Positions 1-4,423 are shown, counted from the first letter of the stretch. The stretch: 6,568 nt of DNA from CBDVBD01 sp965372135 (GCA_965372135.1 CBDVBD010000169.1:1-6568), one strand, 5' to 3'. The notes: generated by a model not told the origin, from the sequence alone. Numbers and translations: made by a program.

Positions 1-552
1 CCTGGCAGTGTTGGCGCCGTCATTCAATTGCACCACTTCATGGCGTTCCATCAACTTATCAATCAATAATCCCCCGCACACACAATCCTCCATGGCATAT
101 TGCAGCCACTTCCCCGCGCACATAATCACCAAATCATCTGTCGATTCCGGCAGATAATCCAACACGGTCTGAATATTCACAAATCCCCCCATCATTAAAT
201 CACCCGCGGTTCGGGAACGAACTATTGTTCGCGCTCCGTTGGTACTGGAAAATACTAACCGTCGTCCCTTCACTCGTTCCGGGGTGTATTCCAAAGGCGA
301 ATTCCCCAAATCAAATCCCTCAATAATCACCCCCTCCCGTTCCCCGCACAACAACACATTATCGCTGGACAAACTGGCTGCCAATTCAATCGCCTGTGCC
401 GGGCTGTCCATGGGAATCATCTCTTCTGCACCTGAAGCTAACGCCTGACAAACGGTGGTACTGGCTCGCAGCACATCGATCACCACCACTGTTCGGTCTT
501 TCAATTTATCCTCAGTGATTTCCTGAGGAATCATATATAAATCGATATTCAT
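1..552 (-). CDS. comB: 2-phosphosulfolactate phosphatase (ComB family), 3' end cut by window edge
   Basis: ComB removes the phosphate from 2-phosphosulfolactate to give sulfolactate, a cytosolic step known from coenzyme M synthesis; bacteria carry homologues whose pathway is often unclear. Translating the minus strand gives 184 codons open to the left edge, against a usual length of about 235-245, so the C-terminal fifth or so is missing. Family motifs in order: IDVLRAST (residues 25-32), GEREG..IEGFDLGNSPLEYTP (70-88), SSTNGARTI (102-110), and VIMCAGKW followed by an acidic AMEDC segment (142-155). The ATG at 552 is preceded by GAGG with 8 bases between. In the mRNA that GAGG could pair with a CCTC just before it, a weak 4-bp stem. 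The gene starts 36 bases after gcvT on the same strand, so it is probably cotranscribed. Recognition rests on remembered family motifs; the fold call is firm, the physiological role is not. Confidence 0.88.
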   Translation of the reverse strand, partial: MNIDLYMIPQEITEDKLKDRTVVVIDVLRASTTVCQALASGAEEMIPMDSPAQAIELAASLSSDNVLLCGEREGVIIEGFDLGNSPLEYTPERVKGRRLVFSSTNGARTIVRSRTAGDLMMGGFVNIQTVLDYLPESTDDLVIMCAGKWLQYAMEDCVCGGLLIDKLMERHEVVQLNDGANTAR

Positions 553-588
553 CTGTATCGCCTCGTCGGAGGTTTCCTACTTACATCA

Positions 589-1701
589 TCACTTCGCTAA
601 GCTGCTATTTTTATAAAACGGGGGCTTGATAATCACTGCCGGCACTTCTTTTCCCCGAATCTGTATCGCGATTTCAGTTCCGGCTTTGGTATGAGGACGT
701 GCCACATACCCTAACCCAATTCCCTTATCCAACGACGGTGACATCGTTCCCGATGTCACCTCCCCTACCGTCTCCCCATCCTTCAATATCGGATAATGGG
801 GACGTGGAAACCCTTGATCCATCAATTCAAACGCCACCAACCGCCGCTGAACCCCTTCTTCCTTTATTCGCACTATAGACTCGCGTCCGATAAAATCGCC
901 CTTATTCTGCCTAATCACCCACCCTAAACCGGCTTCCAACGGATTGGTATCCTGGTTGATGTCGTTGCCATACAGGCAATATTTCATTTCCAATCGTAGC
1001 GAATCCCGAGCTCCCAATCCCACCGGTTCGATATCAAATTCGGAGCCGGCGTCTATCACCGCATTCCACAACTGCTCGGAATACTCCCGCCCCACATACA
1101 ATTCCCAGCCGATTTCCCCGGTATATCCAGTCCGGGATAATATCCCCGGCACCCCGCCAACTGTGCCTTCCCGGCACCAATAATAGGGCACCTTATCCAA
1201 ATCGGTGTCGGTCAACTGCTGCATCACCTGGTTGGAATTCGGTCCCTGCACCGCTAACAAGGTGGTTTCATCGGACACATCTTTTAAGGTTACACCCTCC
1301 GGGCAATGGTCGGAAATCCACTGGAAATCCTTGTCCAAATTGGCGGCATTCACCACTAACATGAACCGGTCCGGCAGCCGGTACACCAACAGATCGTCCA
1401 CGATCCCACCGTGATCGTACAACATGGTGCTGTAATGCACCTGATAGGGCTCTAAACTCGCCACATCGTTTGTGGTAATCCAGTTTAGAAATTCCAATGC
1501 GCCGTCACCGGATACCAAAAATTTCCCCATATGGCTGACGTCGAACACTCCCACCGTGTTTCGCACCCGCCGGTGTTCTTCCCTGATCGAGGTGTATTTC
1601 AACGGTATCAAGAAACCGCCGAAATTGACGATCTGCGCCCCTAACTTGACATGGATGTCGTATAGACCGGTTTTCTTCCCTTGCACCAACTCCTCAACCA
1701 T
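589..1701 (-). CDS. gcvT: Aminomethyltransferase, T-protein of the glycine cleavage system
   Basis: GcvT takes the aminomethyl group from the lipoyl arm of the H-protein and passes its carbon to tetrahydrofolate, releasing ammonia. The 370 residues match the usual length. The N-terminal GCV_T domain runs from about residue 11 (KTGLYDIHVKLGA) to 265. It includes EEH..VRN.VGVFDVSHMG (41-59), HGGIVDDLLVY (97-107) with the catalytic-region Asp pair 102-103, LAVQGP (149-154), SRTGYTGEIGWE (189-200) and GARDSLRLE (230-238). A C-terminal barrel domain (about 285-362) includes VTSGTMSPSLDKGIGLGYV (315-333). The stop is TGA. The ATG at 1701 has no clear Shine-Dalgarno site, and an in-frame TGA lies 15 bases upstream, so the start cannot be much earlier. 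A GAGGAG inside codons 3-4 is too close to the following GTG to mark a better start. No gcvH or gcvP lies in the window. Confidence 0.97.
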   Translation of the reverse strand: MVEELVQGKKTGLYDIHVKLGAQIVNFGGFLIPLKYTSIREEHRRVRNTVGVFDVSHMGKFLVSGDGALEFLNWITTNDVASLEPYQVHYSTMLYDHGGIVDDLLVYRLPDRFMLVVNAANLDKDFQWISDHCPEGVTLKDVSDETTLLAVQGPNSNQVMQQLTDTDLDKVPYYWCREGTVGGVPGILSRTGYTGEIGWELYVGREYSEQLWNAVIDAGSEFDIEPVGLGARDSLRLEMKYCLYGNDINQDTNPLEAGLGWVIRQNKGDFIGRESIVRIKEEGVQRRLVAFELMDQGFPRPHYPILKDGETVGEVTSGTMSPSLDKGIGLGYVARPHTKAGTEIAIQIRGKEVPAVIIKPPFYKNSSLAK

Positions 1702-1804
1702 GCTTTCGTACTGTCACACGCATACGAACCTCGGTTCAACGAATCACAATTCCTCCAGTGACAGCGTATATCCGTGTTATCATTTCGCCACTGTTGTTTT
1801 ATCT

Positions 1805-1838
1805 CCCCCCCGGTTCCCGGGGGGGACTAAGGGGGGGG
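1805..1838. repeat. C/G-tract hairpin element
   Basis: Seven C (1805-1811), a short GGTTCCC centre, seven G (1819-1825), then ACTAA and eight G (1831-1838). The C7 and G7 arms can pair in either strand, and the second G run can compete for the same C run. The form, C-tract, short loop, G-tract, CTAA, G-tract, then AATTT, resembles dispersed repeats I remember from many environmental bacterial genomes. Only one copy is present here, so its repeat status cannot be shown from this window. It lies in the putative gcvT leader, about 100 bases from the start codon. Confidence 0.55.
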
Positions 1839-1878
1839 AATTTGCCAACCCTGTCCGCCCACTGGCGCATTCCTAACC

Positions 1879-1915
1879 TTAAATTTCTTTGCGTCTTTGC
1901 GAGCTCTGCGCGAGA
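1879..1915 (+). repeat. Dispersed GCGT/TTTGCG repeat, copy A
   Basis: This carries the core CTTTGCGTCTTTGCGAGCTC followed by TGCGCGAGA. A second copy lies at 3354-3389 in the same orientation. By hand alignment 31 of 38 columns agree, with four substitutions and three one-base gaps. Sequences of this type are common intergenic repeats in environmental bacterial genomes, from memory. The two copies flank the channel gene. They show no coding potential and no long internal dyad. Confidence 0.7.
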
Positions 1916-1951
1916 TAAATATCCGAAAAAGACACAAAAATCCTGTCACCA

Positions 1952-1979
1952 AAACCATTGAAAATTTTAGTGATGGTTT
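1952..1979. promoter_or_regulatory. Inverted repeat AAACCAT/ATGGTTT around AAAATTTT
   Basis: Seven-base arms AAACCAT (1952-1958) and ATGGTTT (1973-1979) enclose a 14-base centre containing the palindrome AAAATTTT. The dyad sits directly downstream of the expected start point (about 1981) of the minus-strand promoter for gcvT. It could be an operator or an early leader hairpin. There is no family evidence for a particular regulator. Confidence 0.35.
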
Positions 1980-1988
1980 AAACTGCTA

Positions 1989-2017
1989 AATCTACAAAAA
2001 TTTTACACATTAGTCAA
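1989..2017 (-). promoter_or_regulatory. Sigma-70-like promoter reading toward gcvT
   Basis: On the minus strand, TTGACT (2012-2017) and TAGATT (1989-1994) are separated by exactly 17 bases. Each box differs from consensus at one or two positions. Transcription would start near 1981 and give a leader of about 280 nt before gcvT. A nearer promoter is possible, but I see no pair of boxes as good. Confidence 0.5.
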
Positions 2018-2157
2018 GCGCTTTTTCATAAATTGACACCCCGTTAAAATCGTATTCGGCGTGATTTTAGTTGAACACCACTGCTATCGCAACTGCCACT
2101 TTTAAGGCTTTGGGTGGTTCAATTTCAACCGGTTACAATTCTACACACAGATTCTTG

Positions 2158-2185
2158 TTGATTCTTACTTATAAAATTATATATT
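2158..2185 (+). promoter_or_regulatory. Possible promoter of the pentapeptide-repeat/channel gene
   Basis: TTGATT (2158-2163) and TATATT (2180-2185) are 16 bases apart in an AT-rich stretch ending 36 bases before the start codon. The AT richness makes chance matches likely; TTGTTG (2155-2160) with TATAAA (2170-2175) overlaps but is badly spaced. Confidence 0.35.
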
Positions 2186-2221
2186 TAGGGTAACTACTTG
2201 TCATAAATAGGGGACAGACCA

Positions 2222-2659
2222 ATGGAAAACACAGAATCGAATTCTTCTGCTGAAAAGAAAGAACGGCGGTTCAGTGAATATCAATATGACATGCTGAGAC
2301 GCTGTTCAAAAAATAAGGATATGACTGAATGGAATGAATGGCGATCTGAGGGAGAAGATGTCCTTTTAGAATATGCTGATTTAAAGTATTTCTATCTTAA
2401 GAATGCCAAACTTGCTTCCTATAGTCACCCAAAAAGTGAAGCATACCTTAATGGAACTGATTTTTTTAATGCTGACTTGGAGGGATGCATCTTGTCGGGT
2501 GCTCATCTGAATAAAGCCAACTTTGAACATGCATTTTTATATAAAGCAGTTCTCATGGAATCCCACATAGAAGGTGCACGATTTGTAAGTACTAACCTTC
2601 AATCAGCACGATTTGATAGCGCGATTGTGGATGGAGAAACACACCTTTACAAAAATTGA
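2222..2659 (+). CDS. Pentapeptide-repeat N-terminal fragment (145 aa)
   Basis: This is the product expected if the TGA at 2657-2659 acts as a normal stop. It would be a soluble protein of 145 residues with a charged N-terminus and 14 or so degenerate pentapeptide repeats, without the membrane part. The start is supported by AGGGG at 2209-2213. It ends just after the repeat domain, at DGETHLYKN, so a stable domain could still fold. Read alone it would be annotated as an ordinary pentapeptide-repeat protein and its tie to the channel would be missed. What such a repeat domain binds in these channels is not known to me. Confidence 0.6.
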   Translation: MENTESNSSAEKKERRFSEYQYDMLRRCSKNKDMTEWNEWRSEGEDVLLEYADLKYFYLKNAKLASYSHPKSEAYLNGTDFFNADLEGCILSGAHLNKANFEHAFLYKAVLMESHIEGARFVSTNLQSARFDSAIVDGETHLYKN

Positions 2660-2839
2660 AAAGTCGATAAAAAAACAAACTTTAGAGGAGTTGCTCTGGA
2701 TAGTGCCCGTATTTATCCAGAGTTAAAACAACTTCTTGAATATAACAACAGAAGGCTAAGCTGGATTGAATGGTATGAAGTTATTTCAATAATCCCAAAA
2801 GCGAAAATAGTCCGAAAACTACTAAGTGTCATTTTCAAT

Positions 2840-3319
2840 ATGAAGGGTGAACCTGAACAGGATGATATAATACAGAAAACAAAAAGATACTTGCGTAAAT
2901 TCTACACGTACCTAGTTCGATTGTTTTGGTTAGTAAGCGATTACGGAAAATCTACCTGGCGAATTATCCTCACGTTTTTCATATTAGCCTTACTTTTCGC
3001 CGGTGTTTATTATTATACGGGCACTAAAGATGCCAACAATTGTATCGTCAGCAATCTTTTTACCACAGAAGCAGGACAGGTTTCACCAAATATGGTTCCG
3101 TTCCGTGCGGTGTATTTTTCCATTGTCACCATGACCACATTGGGATTTGGGGATATGTATGCCCACTTCGATAGCTTTTGGGGACACCTATTACTGATGG
3201 CGCAGGTGCTTCTCGGCTATATCTTGCTTGCCGCCTTGGTAACACGCTTCGCAGTGCTGTTCACCGCCGGTGGTCCCAGTAGTAAGTTTCCCAAGATCAA
3301 GAAAAAAGACAAGAAATAA
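2840..3319 (+). CDS. Potassium-channel C-terminal fragment (two-helix, GFGD filter)
   Basis: These 159 residues run from the first in-frame ATG after the TGA. They contain both transmembrane helices (about local residues 39-60 and 112-136), the pore helix and the filter TLGFGD (local 101-105 for LGFGD), so the channel domain is complete. No Shine-Dalgarno site precedes the ATG at 2840. The only strong one downstream of the TGA, AGAGGAG at 2684-2690, is followed at useful spacing only by an in-frame CTG (2696). Independent translation is therefore doubtful, and the true unit is more likely the full frame from 2222. The ends of the chain, KFPKIKKKDKK, are strongly basic, as expected for a cytoplasmic tail. 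Confidence 0.55.
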   Translation: MKGEPEQDDIIQKTKRYLRKFYTYLVRLFWLVSDYGKSTWRIILTFFILALLFAGVYYYTGTKDANNCIVSNLFTTEAGQVSPNMVPFRAVYFSIVTMTTLGFGDMYAHFDSFWGHLLLMAQVLLGYILLAALVTRFAVLFTAGGPSSKFPKIKKKDKK

Positions 3320-3353
3320 TTTTTCTATTTCACCTTTAGAATTCTTAGGGCAT

Positions 3354-3389
3354 TTTAATTCTCTGCGTCCTTTGCGCCTCTGCGTGAGA
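3354..3389 (+). repeat. Dispersed GCGT/TTTGCG repeat, copy B
   Basis: This is the second copy of the element at 1879-1915, in direct orientation, with the core CTCTGCGTCCTTTGCGCCTC and the tail TGCGTGAGA. It begins 34 bases after the channel gene's stop codon. Its tail runs into the perfect palindrome at 3385-3399; copy A lacks that palindrome because its tail reads CGAGATAAAT. Confidence 0.7.
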
Positions 3390-3399
3390 ATCATTCTCA
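3385..3399. promoter_or_regulatory. Fur-box-like 7-1-7 palindrome
   Basis: TGAGAATCATTCTCA is a perfect 7-1-7 palindrome. It differs from the usual Fur consensus TGATAATNATTATCA by one symmetrical change in each half. It lies about 43 bases upstream of the TATAAT at 3442, too far to block polymerase directly. It overlaps the end of a dispersed repeat, which may explain its presence without any regulatory role. Confidence 0.4.
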
Positions 3400-3441
3400 A
3401 AATAATTGCAAATTCCGGGATCCAATTCGAATTTCAGGTAG

Positions 3442-3447
3442 TATAAT
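3442..3447 (+). promoter_or_regulatory. Consensus -10 box ahead of the small basic reading frame
   Basis: TATAAT is an exact consensus match. No good -35 box is found 16-18 bases upstream, and there is no TG extension. A start near 3454 would give a leader of about 168 nt before the ATG at 3622. This leader holds GGAGG (3497-3501) without a usable start codon nearby and a 16-codon frame (3487-3537) that lacks a ribosome binding site. Confidence 0.35.
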
Positions 3448-3621
3448 ATAGTGAGAGGGCATAACAATTTTAGTTACTATATCGTCATGTTCAGTGGTGG
3501 AGGCAAACCCCTAACTCTTGTTAATATTGTGTTTTAGATGAAACCCTATTACCAATCACGCCGAATAACCGAATATCCCAGAACTACCTCTGGACGTAGT
3601 GTACAGAAGGAATGTAATATC

Positions 3622-3813
3622 ATGGCACTGGCAACATTATTGAGCAGGCAACCAAAACGAAAACAAAAAATCAAGGGGCAGCGACCCGCTCCGCCCACTT
3701 TCGATCTGACAACCATTCGCAAACCAACCCGTGTATATAAACCCCTGAGATTGGAAACCGGAACCAGGAGACGAATGCCATCACACCGACGTCAAGGATC
3801 GCACGTTAGATAA
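3622..3813 (+). CDS. Small, highly basic hypothetical protein (63 aa)
   Basis: I do not recognise this protein. From ATG 3622 it has 63 residues with 12 Arg, 6 Lys and only 2 acidic residues, and it is rich in Pro and Thr. It has no membrane segment and no cysteine. AAGGA (3607-3611) lies 10 bases before this ATG. The frame is open back to ATG 3538 (91 aa), but that ATG has no ribosome site. Supporting a gene: an upstream TATAAT and, 58 bases after the stop, a strong plus-strand terminator. Against it: Arg-rich short frames arise easily by chance, and no family is apparent. If real, it might bind nucleic acid, judging only by charge. Confidence 0.35.
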   Translation: MALATLLSRQPKRKQKIKGQRPAPPTFDLTTIRKPTRVYKPLRLETGTRRRMPSHRRQGSHVR

Positions 3814-3819
3814 AATTAC

Positions 3820-3837
3820 TTATCGAAATTTCGATAA
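3820..3837. repeat. Perfect 18-bp palindrome
   Basis: TTATCGAAATTTCGATAA is a perfect dyad starting 6 bases after the stop of the small basic frame. As RNA it could form a 7-bp stem with an AATT loop; as DNA it is a typical dimer-binding shape. No promoter is visible around it, so a role as operator is unproven. Confidence 0.6.
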
Positions 3838-3871
3838 TTTCAACCTCTCCTTCTTGAACACCCTCAAACCC

Positions 3872-3908
3872 AAAAACCCGGACCAAAAGTCCGGGTTTTT
3901 CTTTTTTT
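3872..3908 (+). terminator. Rho-independent terminator
   Basis: A perfect 12-bp stem, AAAAACCCGGAC (3872-3883) with GTCCGGGTTTTT (3889-3900), closes a 5-base loop. It is followed by C and eight T (3901-3909). It ends plus-strand transcription coming from the small basic frame, or from the channel gene by readthrough. On the minus strand the T run is only about five bases, so action there would be weaker. Confidence 0.92.
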
Positions 3909-3986
3909 TCTTCTATACCATTGCTAATAAGTAATTTCGCATGACAAAAAAGTTAAGTTCCTGCTGGATTTCAAACCAAGTGTAAT

Positions 3987-4028
3987 CCGGCAGGTTACAT
4001 TCCGCAAGCTGCATTTGAAACCTGCCGG
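3987..4028. repeat. 10-bp inverted repeat CCGGCAGGTT / AACCTGCCGG
   Basis: The arms at 3987-3996 and 4019-4028 are perfectly complementary. They enclose 22 bases that include a small GCA-AGC-TGC hairpin (4004-4012). The right arm starts with AACCTG, as do the flanks of the next hairpin in the series, suggesting related units. It pairs equally well on either strand. Confidence 0.65.
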
Positions 4029-4040
4029 GAACGAACACAA

Positions 4041-4089
4041 CCTGACTTTAGTCGGGTGATATCTTTAACAGTACCTGATTTTAATCGGG
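4041..4089 (+). repeat. Two tandem hairpins with a compensated base pair
   Basis: CCTGAC-TTTA-GTCGGG (4041-4056) and CCTGAT-TTTA-ATCGGG (4074-4089) start 33 bases apart and share flanks (ACCTGA before, GGGTG..ATC after). Each makes a 6-bp stem with a TTTA loop. The pair next to the loop is C-G in one and T-A in the other, so pairing is kept while sequence changes. Both have a U-G wobble at the third pair on the plus strand, which would be a C-A clash on the minus strand, pointing to the plus strand as the functional RNA, if there is one. Confidence 0.6.
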
Positions 4090-4096
4090 TGTCATC

Positions 4097-4144
4097 CTGC
4101 CATCCATCCAGTCGGGAGGGTGGGTGGGGGTGGATGGATGGCAG
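4097..4144 (+). repeat. Perfect 14-bp stem with a G-quadruplex motif in its loop
   Basis: The arms CTGCCATCCATCCA (4097-4110) and TGGATGGATGGCAG (4131-4144) are exactly complementary. The 20-base loop contains GGG-A-GGG-T-GGG-T-GGGGG (4114-4130): four G runs with single-base linkers, a pattern known to give very stable parallel quadruplexes. The minus strand carries the matching C runs, an i-motif pattern. It could act in DNA, by extruding and stalling polymerases, or in a plus-strand RNA. An alternative hairpin, CAGAA-TTTCG-TTCTG (4142-4156), competes for the end of the right arm. Confidence 0.85.
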
Positions 4145-4209
4145 AATTTCGTTCTGAATTTGAAACTTTACAAATGTAAAATCTTTCCCGAAAAATTTAC
4201 CCCTAATAA

Positions 4210-4240
4210 AAAGGTGCTCGATTTATAATCGAACACCTTT
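4210..4240 (-). terminator. Bidirectional terminator, better on the minus strand
   Basis: AAAGGTG-C-TCGAT (4210-4222) pairs with ATCGA-A-CACCTTT (4228-4240) around a TTATA loop. On the minus strand the one irregular pair becomes a G-U wobble and the stem is followed by TTTTTATTAG, a good terminator for the amidohydrolase operon about 180 nt after its stop. On the plus strand the pair is a C-A mismatch, but CTTTTTC follows, so weaker termination is possible in that direction too. Confidence 0.75.
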
Positions 4241-4300
4241 CTTTTTCGGAAAAACTCCCATTTATAAATTCCCACAATATAGATACAGTTTGTCTATTAT

Positions 4301-4332
4301 GTAATTCAATTACGTGTAATGCGTTTTGCATT
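4301..4332. repeat. Nested AT-rich palindromes
   Basis: Three overlapping dyads share arms: GTAATT-C-AATTAC (4301-4313), ATTAC-GT-GTAAT (4309-4320) and AATGC-GTTTT-GCATT (4318-4332). They lie in the 3' untranslated part of the amidohydrolase transcript. Only alternative pairings are possible, since the arms overlap. No T run follows on the minus strand, so this is not a terminator. Confidence 0.45.
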
Positions 4333-4413
4333 TCTTTCGCTTTTTTTTCGCTTTTCTTTTTCAAATCTTTCGCATTTCTTTTACATTTTTTACTTTTTTT
4401 TCATTTTTTTTCG
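4321..4413. repeat. T-rich low-complexity tract with repeated TTTCGC
   Basis: About 90 bases made mostly of T, with runs of seven to eight T and four TTTCGC words. On the minus strand it is an A-rich stretch beginning 10 bases after the amidohydrolase stop codon, so it forms the start of that mRNA's 3' untranslated region. No protein is supported on either strand; plus-strand frames here read as Phe-rich low complexity. Confidence 0.6.
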
Positions 4414-4423
4414 CCAAAAACGC

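Larger units (their letters stand above)
1702..2221. other. Divergent intergenic region between gcvT and the channel gene
   Basis: This 520-base spacer has no convincing gene. It separates gcvT (minus) from the pentapeptide-repeat/channel gene (plus) and must hold the promoters of both. Items seen: a C/G-tract hairpin element (1805-1838), a dispersed repeat copy (1879-1915), a dyad around AAAATTTT (1952-1979), a good minus-strand promoter (1989-2017) and a weaker plus-strand promoter (2158-2185). A short 5-bp dyad, GAACC/GGTTC, lies close to the gcvT start (about 1726-1737). I looked for glycine-riboswitch sequence in the putative gcvT leader and saw none. Open frames here on the plus strand run into the antisense of gcvT or across the repeats and are not credible. 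Confidence 0.7.
2222..3319 (+). pseudogene. Pentapeptide-repeat protein fused to a two-helix K+ channel, split by an in-frame TGA
   Basis: One frame of 366 codons runs from 2222 to TAA at 3317-3319, interrupted only by TGA at codon 146 (2657-2659). Residues 20-41 form a hydrophilic lead (MLRRCSKNKDMTEWNEW). Residues about 51-137 carry pentapeptide-like repeats (NADLEG, SGAHLNK, ANFEH, GARF, TNLQSARF), which fold as a beta-helix. After the TGA the linker KVDKKTNFRGVALDSARI continues in the same frame, as I recall from intact relatives. The channel module follows: helix at about 245-266, pore helix about 293-303, filter TMTTLGFGD (303-311), second helix about 318-342, basic tail. The filter matches potassium-selective two-helix channels (Ion_trans_2) in the inner membrane. 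AGGGG lies 8 bases before the ATG. Because reading is clean on both sides, a point substitution or sequence error is the simplest explanation. Confidence 0.75.
3909..4423. other. Gene-free structured spacer between converging units
   Basis: About 515 bases without a credible gene. From left to right it holds an inverted repeat (3987-4028), two tandem hairpins (4041-4089), a long stem with a G-quadruplex loop (4097-4144), a 14-base palindrome TTTACA-AA-TGTAAA (4167-4180), a bidirectional terminator (4210-4240), nested AT palindromes (4301-4332) and a T-rich tract (4321-4413). The cluster 3987-4144 lies beyond the terminators of both neighbouring units. It would therefore be silent unless it has its own promoter. 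I see no convincing promoter between 3909 and 3987. Confidence 0.7.

Noticed and set aside
1472..1961. Plus-strand frames of 134 and 67 codons across the gcvT start and spacer
   Set aside because: They read through the antisense of gcvT and the C/G-tract and dispersed repeats, with biased low-quality composition and no start signals.
1702..1981. Glycine riboswitch in the gcvT leader
   Set aside because: None of the conserved glycine-aptamer sequence blocks could be found; the leader is mostly repeat sequence.
2033..2058. TTGACA on the plus strand as a -35 box
   Set aside because: The only -10-like word, TATTCG, is 14 bases away, and nothing suitable lies at 16-18 bases.
3191..3400. 69-codon minus-strand frame
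   Set aside because: It lies antisense to the second helix of the channel and crosses repeat copy B; no ribosome site.
3487..3537. 16-codon leader peptide frame before ATG 3538
   Set aside because: No ribosome binding site before its ATG, no run of regulatory codons, and it is simply the same frame up to an in-frame stop.
3987..4106. CRISPR array
   Set aside because: Only two similar units 33 bases apart with unequal flanks, no constant repeat with unique spacers, and no cas genes.
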